Shown: positions 45,173 to 54,758, numbered from the stretch's first letter. The stretch is 64,000 nt of DNA from Bacillota bacterium (GCA_023397655.1 JAEWTW010000010.1:62001-126000), one strand, 5' to 3'. Numbers and translations are program-made. Notes: generated by a model not told the origin, from the sequence alone.

Positions 45173-46180
45173 ATGGAAATCAGACAGCAAATCAAATGGA
45201 ATATTTTATTAAGAATAACGCGGACTTGGGTGAATGTGCTTGCCGCTGTCTGCGTGTTTTTGATGCTGGCGCTGTTGACCGGTTGTGCACTGTCCAAGGA
45301 GGATGACGGGATAAAGTACCTGATTGGCGTCTCACAGCCCAACATGACGGATAATTTCGAGCTGGAGCTTTACAATGACATCAACGAGCAGTGCCGACAG
45401 TATGACGGTGTTCGGTTTGTGAGCTACGACGCCGGTGACAGCGAGGATAAACAGAAGGAGGATATCAAGAACTTGCTGGAACTGGGCGTGGACGCGCTGA
45501 TTGTTGTGAGCTTTGAACCGGAGAACATAGCTGAGACAATTGAAGGTGTATATGAACAGGACGTTCCCGTCATACTCATCGGATATGCGCCGGACAACCA
45601 GGCTTATACAACCCGGATATTTACCGACAACAGCAAGATAGGCCTGATGGCGGGCGAATACGTAAAGAAACTGTCCAACGGACGTAATTGCACGGTGCTG
45701 GAAATACAGGGGGAGCCGCATTCCAGAACCAGCGTGGACAGAAAAAACGGATTCATAGAAGGCATCAAACCGTACAAAAATATCATCAAGGAGTATGTGA
45801 TGACCGGATACTGGTCGCAGGAAAAGACGCGGGCTCGCATGAATGAGAGCGGCTTCTTCCAGAAACAGCCGCCCATCAACGTGATATTCGCGCACAACGA
45901 TATGATGGCTCTGGGTGCTGCGGTCAACCTGAAGCAGACAAGAAAAAGCGCTTATATCATCAGTGTTGGTGGCTACTCCGTAAAAAACAGCGATCTTCGG
46001 GCGATCAAAGACGGATTGATCAATGCGACATTCTCCTATCCGACAGGGGGAGATATTGCAGTTAATATCATTATTAATATCATGCTGGGCAACGAAGTCC
46101 CCAAGGAGATCGAAGTGCCTACCCAACTCATCAATGAGAAGAACATTGATATTTTCTTGAAAGACGGAGATGAGTCATGA
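45173..46180 (+). CDS. Sugar-binding protein, sensing cassette 1, first
   Basis: 335 residues from ATG 45173; starts at 45161 or 45158 are possible, as no strong ribosome site decides. A long charged n-region, then a hydrophobic core ending in lipobox LLTGC. The binding domain is peripla_BP_4-like (DDGIKYLIGVSQPNM, VSFEPENIAETIEGVYEQDVPVILIG, INVIFAHNDMMALGAA). It is homologous to the protein at 52700 in cassette 2 (shared DDGIKY-IG-SQ start). No permease or ATPase is adjacent, so a role as ligand sensor for the kinase is likelier than transport. Confidence 0.85.
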   Translation: MEIRQQIKWNILLRITRTWVNVLAAVCVFLMLALLTGCALSKEDDGIKYLIGVSQPNMTDNFELELYNDINEQCRQYDGVRFVSYDAGDSEDKQKEDIKNLLELGVDALIVVSFEPENIAETIEGVYEQDVPVILIGYAPDNQAYTTRIFTDNSKIGLMAGEYVKKLSNGRNCTVLEIQGEPHSRTSVDRKNGFIEGIKPYKNIIKEYVMTGYWSQEKTRARMNESGFFQKQPPINVIFAHNDMMALGAAVNLKQTRKSAYIISVGGYSVKNSDLRAIKDGLINATFSYPTGGDIAVNIIINIMLGNEVPKEIEVPTQLINEKNIDIFLKDGDES

Positions 46181-47208
46181 GATATATGTCTTTCACGCTT
46201 GCGGTACTTTATGTATTGATGGTTGTCGTAATGGGCGGAGGCTGCCAGACAGGAGACGACGATACTGTTGCGGATCCGATGCCTGCTCCGGAACAGACCA
46301 CCCAAAAGCCGATGGAGGCTGCCATCAAAAAGAGTGATTCGTTTCGTGTGGGGCTGTCGCTGCAGGATGATTCGCCGTTTGTGATGCGGGTGGGGAACAG
46401 GCTGAAGCAGCTGATCAAAAACGGTGACAGTGAGATAGAACTCGTGATATATAACGGTATGGCGAACGCAAACGCGCAGATTGCCCATGTCGAATCCTTT
46501 ATATCAAGTGGCTTTGATGTAATCATACTTAACCCAATATCCTATGAAGATTGCGCGCTGGCCGTCACCATCGCCCGAAACGCCGGCATTCCGCTCATCA
46601 CCACGATTGCCCAGACGTATAATCCGACCGGGTATATCAGCTATGTCGGCTCTGACCACTATGAATCGGGCGTGATTGAGGCCAATATGGTTGCGGACTA
46701 TATTCGCGGCTCCGGAAAAGTGGTTATACTGGAGGGCGTTATGGGTATCAGTGCTCAGGAAGGTCGTTACGAGGGCTATATCGACGTGTTCAAGTCTTAT
46801 CCTAATATCGAGATCGTCGCGATCCAGACGGCTGCGTGGCAACGAGATGAGGCCTACGCGATAGTCGAAAATTGGATTAGAAATGGAAAAGATTTTTCTG
46901 TGGTGCTTTCAGAAAATGACAACATGGCAATGGGAGCGATAGAAGCCATCGAGGACCTGGGTAAGCAGGATGAGATTGCGGTATTTGGCATTGATGGTGA
47001 TATTGATGCTCTGCGGGCTGTGAGAGACGGGCGCATGAAAGGCACGGTTTACCACAACGCGCTAAAGATTGCGCAAACGTTATATGATTGTATACTCACG
47101 CTGAAGACGTTTGAGACGGTTGACCCCTCTTATATGATACCGTTTGATCGTGTTACACAGGACAATGTGGATGAGTACATTTCGGAAGTTGAAGGGGCTG
47201 CGGATTAG
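46177..47208 (+). CDS. Sugar-binding lipoprotein, sensing cassette 1, second
   Basis: 343 residues, ATG overlapping the previous stop (ATGA). Signal peptide with a lipobox-like GGGC (about Cys23). RbsB-type domain: VGLSLQDDSPFVMRVGN, DVIILNPISYEDCA, YVGSDHYESGVIEANM, VILEGVMGISAQ, LSENDNMAMGAIEAIE, VFGIDGDIDAL. It is homologous to the proteins at 53677 and 59284. Probably the second ligand sensor of the cassette, or a shared binding protein for one of the importers. Confidence 0.87.
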   Translation: MRYMSFTLAVLYVLMVVVMGGGCQTGDDDTVADPMPAPEQTTQKPMEAAIKKSDSFRVGLSLQDDSPFVMRVGNRLKQLIKNGDSEIELVIYNGMANANAQIAHVESFISSGFDVIILNPISYEDCALAVTIARNAGIPLITTIAQTYNPTGYISYVGSDHYESGVIEANMVADYIRGSGKVVILEGVMGISAQEGRYEGYIDVFKSYPNIEIVAIQTAAWQRDEAYAIVENWIRNGKDFSVVLSENDNMAMGAIEAIEDLGKQDEIAVFGIDGDIDALRAVRDGRMKGTVYHNALKIAQTLYDCILTLKTFETVDPSYMIPFDRVTQDNVDEYISEVEGAAD

Positions 47209-47541
47209 TATTTTGTGGAAAATAAAAGTGTTGGATTGAACTTGGAACCGGAGGAAGAAGAACCACAGTTCGACTTAACGCAAATCACAGCTTTGATAAT
47301 TGCATTAAATATATTAATCTCAAAAAAGCTTAAAATATATATAAAGATAATAAAGACGTTTTTCAGATAAATTCCTACAATAAAAAATAATAGAATTGTT
47401 TTTATTTAAACTTTTGATGCCGTCAAAGTTAAAGGACAGGTAGTGTGTTTATTATTGCAGGCAACATATGTCTGTCTTTGCCCGCTAATCAAAAGGCATT
47501 ATTTATAAGAGAAAAATCAGGTTATCGTTAGCGGCGGAGTT
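47209..47541 (+). promoter_or_regulatory. Gap with AAAGAC-type promoter (47329-47381)
   Basis: CTTAAA (47329-47334), AAAGAC (47352-47357), 18 bp, TACAAT (47376-47381). The promoter fits the regulon layout and would drive the kinase remnant and the dehydrogenase at 47668. No terminator was seen after the binding-protein gene. The rest of the gap is AT-rich and featureless. Confidence 0.6.
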
Positions 47542-47628
47542 ATGAAGCGTTTTATAAAGACAATTGATCAGGGCACGACGGGAACAATGCCATAATCGTC
47601 AAAAAAATCTGCAGACAAAAATAAAAGA
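47542..47628 (+). pseudogene. FGGY carbohydrate kinase, N-terminal remnant
   Basis: ATG 47542 with GGCGGAG before it reads MKRFIKTIDQGTTGTMP then stop (47593-47595). DQGTTGT is the start of glycerol/xylulose-type FGGY kinases. After a one-base shift the next frame reads AIIVKKICRQK and stops, matching the expected continuation of that family. The remaining 450 or so residues are absent. It sits just before a glycerol dehydrogenase-like gene, so a kinase was probably once part of this operon. Confidence 0.6.
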
Positions 47629-47667
47629 GAAAGGTGATGGGCCAGTCAAGGTCCGAAGGTTAAAACG

Positions 47668-48798
47668 ATGGCATACATAACAAAAACGACAAGAGGTTTT
47701 TGCAGCCCGGAGAGATACATTCAAGGTCCTGGAGAGTTCAATAATATTGTCAAATTTGCGGCGAAATTCGGAAAGAAGATGTTCGCGATTATCGACCAGT
47801 TCTTCTTTGAATCGCTGACGGCAAAGCTTAACGAACTGTGTGAGGGAACTGATCTGTCCGTGGAGACAATCATATACAATACTGAAGTGACTGCCGAGCT
47901 TGTGGAGCAGACAATCAAGCTGGCCAACGACGCGGATGCGGACGTGATTATCGGCATCGGCGGCGGCAAAACGCTGGATCTGGCAAAAGCGGCGTCGATC
48001 AGGCAGGGGAAGCCGATCATCATCGTGCCCACGACGGCCTCGACAGACGCGCCCACTAGTTCATTGTCCGTCATCTATAACGACAGCGGCGAGCACGTCT
48101 GCGAGTATTTTTACGATCACAGCCCGGACCTGCTGGTCGTCGATACCGAAATCATTGCAAATGCGCCGATCCGGTTCCTCGTATCCGGCATGGGCGATGC
48201 GCTGGCAACGTGGATTGAAGCGAGAGCCAACAATATTGAAGACATCGCAAACTGGGTCAACGCCAATGACGGCGGATACAGAAAGACGCTGGCCGGTTCC
48301 GCACTGGCCAAGCTTTGTTATGAAACGCTGATGGCAAAAGGTGAGCTGGCGAAAATCGCGGCGGAGCAAAAGGTGATCACCGAAGCGCTGGAAGACGTCA
48401 TTGAAGCCAATATACTGCTGAGCGGGCTGGGTTTTGAGAACAACGGCGTGGCCGGAGCACATGCGGTGGGAGACGGCATCACGGCCCTGCCGGAGGGCGG
48501 CAAAAGCCTCCACGGCGAAAAAGTCGGGTTCGGCATTATTGCGGAGCTGGTTGCCGAGAACGCGCCGATGGAGGAAATTGAGGAGATCATTGACTTCAAT
48601 TTGAGAGTGGGCCTTCCGGTCTGTCTGGAGGACCTTGGCATATCAAACTCCGATGAGAACATCAGCGTGATTGCCAAAGCGTCATTGCACTCGAATTGGG
48701 TGCGCGAGCCGTTCCATGTCGATTTTCCCGTGGCTTTTGCCGCAATCCGGACCGCCGATACACTCGGAAGGAAGTATAAGGCGCAGAGAAACGATTGA
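47668..48798 (+). CDS. Glycerol dehydrogenase-like enzyme (GldA family)
   Basis: 376 residues; ATG 47668 with a weak GAAGG site. NAD loop IGIGGGKTLDLAKA, then PTTASTDAPTSSLSVIY. Zinc ligands by family pattern are Asp in GMGDALATWIEA, His in AGAHAVGDGI and His in SLHGEKVGFG. The family oxidises glycerol or related polyols to ketones. Third dehydrogenase in the island, of a different subfamily from the two BDH-like enzymes. It is followed by a decayed VOC gene. Confidence 0.9.
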   Translation: MAYITKTTRGFCSPERYIQGPGEFNNIVKFAAKFGKKMFAIIDQFFFESLTAKLNELCEGTDLSVETIIYNTEVTAELVEQTIKLANDADADVIIGIGGGKTLDLAKAASIRQGKPIIIVPTTASTDAPTSSLSVIYNDSGEHVCEYFYDHSPDLLVVDTEIIANAPIRFLVSGMGDALATWIEARANNIEDIANWVNANDGGYRKTLAGSALAKLCYETLMAKGELAKIAAEQKVITEALEDVIEANILLSGLGFENNGVAGAHAVGDGITALPEGGKSLHGEKVGFGIIAELVAENAPMEEIEEIIDFNLRVGLPVCLEDLGISNSDENISVIAKASLHSNWVREPFHVDFPVAFAAIRTADTLGRKYKAQRND

Positions 48799-48850
48799 TC
48801 GACGTGATCTGCAGGAACGACAAGGGTTAAATATAAAGGAGGAGTATATC

Positions 48851-49232
48851 ATGGCTAATAAAGAAGCCGGAATTGTCGGGCTCGCTCATATAGGTGTTTT
48901 TGTAAGCGATATTAAAAATATACCGACATTTTTGGATTAAGATTGATTCATGAAAATTCCATTGATACAGATTATGGCACTATCCGGGTCGCTTTCGTCG
49001 GTTTGAACGGGCTGACAATAGAATTGCGTCAAGTTGCCTGCGGATGGAAAAAGAGCGGATGGGCCTGTCGACCATATCGCCTTTTTGAAGAGGTCGTTGA
49101 AAGACTCAAGGACAAAGGGATTGAGTTTAATGAGGACATCTATGTCGCAAAGCATTTGGGATGGCCGGCGCCAAATGGATTTTATTCCGCGGTCCGGACA
49201 ACGATGACCTTGAGTTATCGGAAGTTTTATGA
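48851..49232 (+). pseudogene. VOC (glyoxalase-like) protein, frameshifted
   Basis: Good ribosome site GGAGGAG, then MANKEAGIVGLAHIGVFVSD, the classic VOC start, ending in a stop at 48938-48940. The next frame continues GLRLIHENSIDTDYG and FVGLNGLTIELRQ; a further frame gives PVDHIAFL; ERLKDKGIEF lies in another; the last part reads FRGPDNDDLELSEVL and stops at 49232. The order of motifs is right but at least three frame changes and a small deletion break it. Family members bind metal and handle lactoylglutathione-like or sugar-derived carbonyls. A recent loss. Confidence 0.75.
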
Positions 49233-49274
49233 ATAATACTGCTTTTATTTCTTCTTTCGTGCTTTTATGCTGAA

Positions 49275-49307
49275 CCCCGTTTTTACAATGAGAGCGGGGC
49301 TATTTTT
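49275..49307 (+). terminator. Rho-independent terminator
   Basis: Stem CCCCG (49275-49279) / CGGGG (49295-49299) with a long loop, then CTATTTTTT. Confidence 0.7.
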
Positions 49308-49410
49308 TGGCAGGGTTATTCAGTATTATTTTTCAAGATTTGCAACAATCTGCATTAATGATGGAACATACAAACTATAAAACCAAAATTGATAAAAAGT
49401 AAGATAAATA

Positions 49411-49466
49411 ACATAAAAAAATCACAAAAATTAATAAAGACGGGTTAAATTAAGTTATAATATAAT
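49411..49466 (+). promoter_or_regulatory. AAAGAC-type promoter of sensing cassette 2
   Basis: A-rich box from about 49411, AAAGAC (49436-49441), 19 bp, TATAAT (49461-49466). The transcript would have a leader of about 220 nt before the kinase; no structure was recognised in it. Confidence 0.65.
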
Positions 49467-49693
49467 ACACAGATAATACTGAAGTTTATAAAGCATAATG
49501 GGTAATAATTTTATCTCTTGTTTAATTTAATTAAGGACGAAAATGGAAGATATTGAAACTCGTTCTATTGCTGTGCGGTAAGACAAGCAAGCCGGAGATA
49601 TATTAGTATTATTATACTGTATTTTTGATTTCTCTATTTATGCTATGATGTACGATAACCCCATCTTGTCAAAATTGAAGGTGTAAGCATTTT

Positions 49694-51499
49694 ATGGGCA
49701 GAAAAACAAAGAAGATTTCTGAATTTTTCAGCTTAAATAGCATCAGAGGAAAAATACTTCTGCCTTTTTTAGCACTTGTCATTGTATGTTTCTTAGCGAT
49801 TTACCTGATTGTTGATTTTATATTTACACAGACGATGGTTTCGGTTGGCAATGATGCCACCGTACAGGCTATCAACCAGGTGAATATTAATGCTGAGAAT
49901 CAGCTGAAAAACACCGAGAATATTATTAATCTGATTTGTGAGAATTCGCAGGTGACGGATTTCTTCCGGTCAGAGCCTGACCGCTCGATAGACGACAGAA
50001 ATATCAGGAAAGCGAACATCAGAAGTTTTCTGGCAAATATCATACAGACGAACAGCAGTATTTATGGAATATCGCTTATCAACAAATACGATGATCTGTT
50101 GAGCAACGAAATGTACCGTGTGATGGATGATATGCTCATTGATGAAGATTGGTATAAAAATGCCGTTGAGCAGCCGGATCAGGTGTTGATAATCGGGCAT
50201 CCGACCAACCGGAATCTATCATATTATAAGAACATCAGCGCCGACGTTATTATTTCAGAAATGAAAGCCGTTCTGGATTATTCGACGGGAGAGGTGCTGG
50301 GGGTCGTCCTGATCGATCTGAAGCAGCAGGTTTTTGAGGAGATGCAAAAAAGCGTTAAGCTCGGGCAGGCCGGCTTCACTTTTATTATGGATGAAAACGG
50401 AGATGTCATCTATTCGCCGGTGAATTACATCGTACCGAGGATTCGTTCGGAATGGTTTTCAAACAGTTCATCTCCCATCCTCAATAAATATATATCGGGT
50501 CAGCTTTACCAGTTTATCTACTCCACATCACAATATACGAAATGGAAAACCGTCGGTGTTTTTTCGCTCAACGAACAGCTGCAGCAGGTCGTTAACGTCA
50601 GGTATTATATCATTATTGTTGTCACGGTTATGAGCATTCTCGTCATCATTGTGTCCGTACTGCTATCGTCGTCCGTGGTGAGACCGATTCGAAAACTCAG
50701 GTATTTGATGAAGGATGCGGAAAACGGGAACCTTTCAGTGAAGTTCGAGTCAAAATCGGTTGATGAAGTGGCTCAGCTCGGCAACAGCTTTAACGCCATG
50801 CTTATAAAGATCAACGACTTGATTCGCATGGTGTACAGAGAACAGCAGCATAAAAGGCAGGCTGAGCTGATAACGCTGCAGGCGCAGATCAAGCCGCATT
50901 TCTTATACAATACATTTGACACCATTAACTGGATGGCGCTGAAATATGAAGCGGATGACATCGTCCAGCTGGTTAATTCGCTGACCAGCTTGTTCCGCAT
51001 CGGGCTGAGCAAAGGCGATGAGATCATACACGTTTGGGAAGAGATTGAACACTTGCGCAGCTATTTGATCATTCAGAAAATTCGATATGCCGACCTGCTG
51101 GATTACGAAATTATTGTGCCCGATGAAATAAGGATGCTGTACGTACAAAAACTGATACTGCAGCCCATTGTGGAAAATGCGATCTATCATGGGATTAAAA
51201 ATAAAAAGAACGGGGGCAAGATTACAATAACCGGGGCCATTGACTCGAACAGCCTCTGCTTTTTCATAAAAGATGACGGTAAAGGAATGACAAAAGAAAA
51301 AACTGAGGAACTGAACAAGGCAATTAAAAGGGACAACAGCAAAAAGCTTGGATATGGTCTTATTAATGTTAACGAACGGATCAAGCTGTCGTATGGGAAT
51401 GGATACGGGGTATCAATTGAGAGCACAGAGAACATCGGCACGGTCGTTACCATCAAGCATCCGATAATTGTTGAGTTGAAGGAGGAGAATGATGTATAA
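49694..51499 (+). CDS. YesM-type sensor histidine kinase 2
   Basis: 601 residues; ATG 49694 after GAAGGTG. Same build as kinase 1 at 42158: membrane helices near 24-46 and 298-322, Cache-like outer domain (SYYKNISADVIISEMKAV, VVLIDLKQQVFEEM), HAMP, LQAQIKPHFLYNTFD (His402), HATPase IVENAIYHGIKNKKNGG, DDGKGM, GYGLINVNERI. Paralog by duplication of the whole cassette. It signals to the regulator that overlaps its end by 8 nt. Confidence 0.92.
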   Translation: MGRKTKKISEFFSLNSIRGKILLPFLALVIVCFLAIYLIVDFIFTQTMVSVGNDATVQAINQVNINAENQLKNTENIINLICENSQVTDFFRSEPDRSIDDRNIRKANIRSFLANIIQTNSSIYGISLINKYDDLLSNEMYRVMDDMLIDEDWYKNAVEQPDQVLIIGHPTNRNLSYYKNISADVIISEMKAVLDYSTGEVLGVVLIDLKQQVFEEMQKSVKLGQAGFTFIMDENGDVIYSPVNYIVPRIRSEWFSNSSSPILNKYISGQLYQFIYSTSQYTKWKTVGVFSLNEQLQQVVNVRYYIIIVVTVMSILVIIVSVLLSSSVVRPIRKLRYLMKDAENGNLSVKFESKSVDEVAQLGNSFNAMLIKINDLIRMVYREQQHKRQAELITLQAQIKPHFLYNTFDTINWMALKYEADDIVQLVNSLTSLFRIGLSKGDEIIHVWEEIEHLRSYLIIQKIRYADLLDYEIIVPDEIRMLYVQKLILQPIVENAIYHGIKNKKNGGKITITGAIDSNSLCFFIKDDGKGMTKEKTEELNKAIKRDNSKKLGYGLINVNERIKLSYGNGYGVSIESTENIGTVVTIKHPIIVELKEENDV

Positions 51500-52703
51500 A
51501 GTCATTATCGCTGACGATGAACCCAACATCAGAAATGGCTTGGCGCAGGCAATAAAGTGGGAAAGCCTTGGGATGGCAGTCGTGGGTGTTGCGCGCGACG
51601 GGGAAGACACCATAGCTTTGATCGAAGAAAAAACGCCGGATATTTGTTTGCTGGATATCCGCATGCCATTTCACGATGGCCTGGAAATTGCTGCGAAAGT
51701 CAAGGAATCCAAACCCGATACGATTATCATATTTATATCCGGACACGATGAATTTGAGTATGCGCAAAGTGCTTTAAAGCTAAAGGCTTACGATTATATA
51801 TTGAAGCCCGTAAATTTGGGTCTGATAGAGCAAGTCCTGAAAAAAGCAAAGAAGGAACTTGAAGAAAAAAAGGAAAAGGAAAAGAAATATGCAATAGCCA
51901 ACATCATGCTGCAAAAGAATCTCCCGGTTATCCGCCATGAATTCATACTGGAATGGCTCAGGGGAGAGTTGTCGGAGGATGAGATCCAAGAGGGGCTTTC
52001 GTTCTATCAAATAGAATTGGGCCAAATGTCAGGGGTGTTGGTGGTTAAAACCAATCTGAGCATAATATATGACCAAAAGAACTCTGAGAAAGAGAAACAA
52101 CTGCTGCTGTTTGCGGTTCAGCATGTTGTTGAGGACTGTATAGAATGCTGCAGGCCAAACCTCACCGTGCGGGACAACAACGATTATATTGTATCTGTTT
52201 TATCCGTTAAGAATTTTACGATGTGGGAGAATCTTAAGAACTGTATTGAGGGAAGGGTAAAAAAGGAGCTCAGTTGCGATGTTATCGCATACCAAACGCT
52301 GATCGATAAAAACCGCTGTCCATCGGAGCTTTCAGAAGTCTATTTGGAACTGCTGCTCAAAATGCGCGGTGAGTCCGAATATCTCCCGATTGTCAAAAAA
52401 CTCAAAGAGTATGCGGACAGCAAATATAAGGATCCCCAGCTGCGGCTGCAGGATTATGCGGACCAGCAGCAGATCAGCCTGAGCCATTTAAGCAAGCTGT
52501 TTAAGCAGGAGACGGGGATCTCATTTGTCGATTATCTCACGAAAGTGAGGCTGCAGCATGCAATCGTGTTGATGCAGGACCCTGTCATGAAAATATACGA
52601 GATTGCGGATATGGCGGGTTACAGCAGCCAGCACTATTTCTGCGTCGCATTTAAAAAGGTTTTCGGTATGTCACCCACAGAGTACAGGAAGTCAAGCATA
52701 TGA
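51492..52703 (+). CDS. YesN-type response regulator 2 (REC plus AraC)
   Basis: 403 residues, identical in length to regulator 1. Of two adjacent ATGs, 51492 lies 7 nt after GGAGGAG and gives MYKVIIADDEP. Asp55 in CLLDIRMP; Lys in YILKPVN; a charged coiled segment about 115-135 (KKAKKELEEKKEKEK); two AraC HTH units at the end (HLSKLFKQETGISFVDYL, IADMAGYSSQHYFCVAFKK, PTEYRK). Likely activator of the island's AAAGAC promoters, one of which lies before its own cassette. Confidence 0.93.
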   Translation: MYKVIIADDEPNIRNGLAQAIKWESLGMAVVGVARDGEDTIALIEEKTPDICLLDIRMPFHDGLEIAAKVKESKPDTIIIFISGHDEFEYAQSALKLKAYDYILKPVNLGLIEQVLKKAKKELEEKKEKEKKYAIANIMLQKNLPVIRHEFILEWLRGELSEDEIQEGLSFYQIELGQMSGVLVVKTNLSIIYDQKNSEKEKQLLLFAVQHVVEDCIECCRPNLTVRDNNDYIVSVLSVKNFTMWENLKNCIEGRVKKELSCDVIAYQTLIDKNRCPSELSEVYLELLLKMRGESEYLPIVKKLKEYADSKYKDPQLRLQDYADQQQISLSHLSKLFKQETGISFVDYLTKVRLQHAIVLMQDPVMKIYEIADMAGYSSQHYFCVAFKKVFGMSPTEYRKSSI

Positions 52704-53680
52704 AAAAGTCTGTATTCAAAGTATGTGCGGTGTTGGAATTGCTGTTGCTGGCTGCGGTCTTTTGTGTTGGTTTGTCCGGATGCAAATCGTCGGTCAAAGA
52801 CGACGGAATCAAATATATTATCGGGATTTCGCAGGCTAACCTGCTGGAGCCGGAACGGATCGCCATGAATGATGAGATCAGAACCGAGCTGCTGAAATAT
52901 CCCGATGCCAAGGCGGTGTTTTACGATGCGGCCGACAGCAGCGAAAAGCAAGTTGAGGATATAGAGAATATGATGAAGCAAAAAATAAACCTGCTCATCA
53001 TATCGCCAATCAAGGACAGCGAGCTTGAGACAAGCATCAAGGAGGTATATGACAGCGGCGTGCCTGTTATCATTATCGGGTATCCGTTGGAAAATGAATC
53101 GTATACGATGCGGATTTATTCTGACAACAAAAAAATCGGCAATATAGCCGGCGATTATGTTGAGGAGCTGCTTGGCCCAAACGGAGGAACCGTTCTGGAG
53201 ATTCAGGGGGAGCCGGCTGCGCAGGAAACAAAAGAACGCCGGGCAGGTTTTAGGGAGGCCACTGGCAGCAATCCCGGTATTCACGTCGAATATGTCGTCG
53301 TGGGTTACTGGCTGAGGGACAAAACAATTATAAACTTAAGAACCAGCGGCGTGTTTGACATGGAGCCTAAGATCGATATTATCTATGCCCACAACGATGC
53401 GATGGCTATCGGTGCCAGAAGGCTCACTGTCGCAAAAAAGACAACCCCGGTAATCATAGGCATTGGAGGCCTGCAAGGGAAAAACGGCGGTCTGCTGGCA
53501 GTGAAAAACGGAATAATCGATGTGACTTTCCTTAACCCGACAGGCGGCGTTCAGGCGGTGCGATACGCCATTGATATTTTGAAAGGGAAGGATACCCCCA
53601 AATATGTTGAGCTTAAAACACAGATAGTCACGAAAGATAATGTTGAACAATTTATAAAGGATAATGAGCAGACGCAATGA
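52700..53680 (+). CDS. Sugar-binding lipoprotein, sensing cassette 2, first
   Basis: 326 residues; ATG overlaps the regulator stop (ATGA). Signal peptide with lipobox LSGC. Binding domain: DDGIKYIIGISQANL, YDAADSSEKQVEDIENMM, VPVIIIGYPLENESYTM, IIYAHNDAMAIGARR, FLNPTGGVQAVRYAI. Homolog of the protein at 45173. No transporter genes are adjacent; probable ligand sensor for kinase 2. Confidence 0.87.
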   Translation: MKKSVFKVCAVLELLLLAAVFCVGLSGCKSSVKDDGIKYIIGISQANLLEPERIAMNDEIRTELLKYPDAKAVFYDAADSSEKQVEDIENMMKQKINLLIISPIKDSELETSIKEVYDSGVPVIIIGYPLENESYTMRIYSDNKKIGNIAGDYVEELLGPNGGTVLEIQGEPAAQETKERRAGFREATGSNPGIHVEYVVVGYWLRDKTIINLRTSGVFDMEPKIDIIYAHNDAMAIGARRLTVAKKTTPVIIGIGGLQGKNGGLLAVKNGIIDVTFLNPTGGVQAVRYAIDILKGKDTPKYVELKTQIVTKDNVEQFIKDNEQTQ

Positions 53681-54696
53681 AAAACATCATTAGAATTATA
53701 ATCATCGTTATTATGGGGTTTCTGATTACCGGATGCAGTGCGGAATTCTACAATTACGGAGCGTTGCAGGAGACGCAAAGCATTCAGGAGGCGATGCCCA
53801 CTTCAGCTGCGGAAACGGCACCGGTCCAAAGCAGCCAGGCAACAAACAAAATCACCATAGGCATATCGATGCAGGGCCTGGAAGCGCCGTATGTGGCCAG
53901 GGTAAAGGACTATATTGAGCTGACTTTAAAAGAGATCGGGCCGGAGGTGGAAGCCGTCATTCTGGATGGCCAGGAAAACGCGGAAAAACAGGTCAGCCAT
54001 GTCGAAAATTTCACTTCCCGCAAGATGGATGCCATCATTTTAAACCCCATATCATTTGATGGCTGCGTGCCTGCGGTCGACACGGCCGTTAAGGCCGAGA
54101 TCCCGATTATCACGCTCATCACGCTGGTCAGCAATCAGGAGATGTGTGATTCGTTTGTGGGATCCGATCACTATGAATCAGGCGTGATCGAAGCGGAAAT
54201 GATGGCGAAAAAACTGAACGGAAAGGGAAGCATAGTCATACTGGAAGGCGTCATGGGGATCGACTCTCAGATAAAAAGGATGGAAGGATACAAATATGTT
54301 TTATCAAAGTATCCTGAGATAAAGATTGTCGCGCAGCAGACAGCGTCGTGGAGACGGTCTGAGGCTTATGCCATTGTTCAAAACTGGATTGATAACGACA
54401 AAGGTTTCGACGCTGTCCTTTCCGAAAACGACAATATGGCCATGGGTGCGGTCATGGCCATTGAAGAGGCGGGTAAAACAGGAGAGATTATGGTCTTTGG
54501 TATTGACGGAGACAGGGACGCGCTTCAGGCGGTTGCAGACGGCAGGCTCGAAGGAACCGTATTCCAGGACGCGGAAGCACAGGCCAGGCAAGCCGTCTAT
54601 TGTGCGATCAACCTGGCCAGGCGGAAGCCCATCTACAAGGAATATGTGATACCCTTTCAGGCTGTTACAAAAGAAAACGTGGGGGATTACTTATAA
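53677..54696 (+). CDS. Sugar-binding lipoprotein, sensing cassette 2, second
   Basis: 339 residues; ATG overlaps the previous stop. Signal peptide with lipobox ITGC. RbsB-type domain close to the transporter protein at 59284: IGISMQGLEAPYVARVK, ILDGQENAEKQVSHVENF, DAIILNPISFDGC, VGSDHYESGVIEAEMM, EGVMGIDSQ, LSENDNMAMGAV, VFGIDGDRDALQAV. The likeness suggests it binds the same sugar as the importer, which would let the kinase read what the importer carries. Confidence 0.88.
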   Translation: MKNIIRIIIIVIMGFLITGCSAEFYNYGALQETQSIQEAMPTSAAETAPVQSSQATNKITIGISMQGLEAPYVARVKDYIELTLKEIGPEVEAVILDGQENAEKQVSHVENFTSRKMDAIILNPISFDGCVPAVDTAVKAEIPIITLITLVSNQEMCDSFVGSDHYESGVIEAEMMAKKLNGKGSIVILEGVMGIDSQIKRMEGYKYVLSKYPEIKIVAQQTASWRRSEAYAIVQNWIDNDKGFDAVLSENDNMAMGAVMAIEEAGKTGEIMVFGIDGDRDALQAVADGRLEGTVFQDAEAQARQAVYCAINLARRKPIYKEYVIPFQAVTKENVGDYL

Positions 54697-54726
54697 AACC
54701 ATAAGCCATATAAGCCTTGCCCGAGA

Positions 54727-54758
54727 AGCTTTGCTGTGAACAACAGCAAGGCTTTTTT
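54727..54758 (+). terminator. Rho-independent terminator after cassette 2
   Basis: Eleven-bp stem 54727-54737 with 54743-54753 (one G-T pair), 5-nt loop, then TTTTTT. Confidence 0.9.

Noticed and set aside
47209..47370. Open frame starting with an acidic run (EPEEEEPQ) after the binding-protein gene
   Set aside because: It runs across the AAAGAC promoter and lacks a ribosome site or known pattern.
47556..47561. AAAGAC element inside the FGGY kinase remnant
   Set aside because: No -10 at 18-19 bp and no A-rich box; it belongs to the coding remnant.
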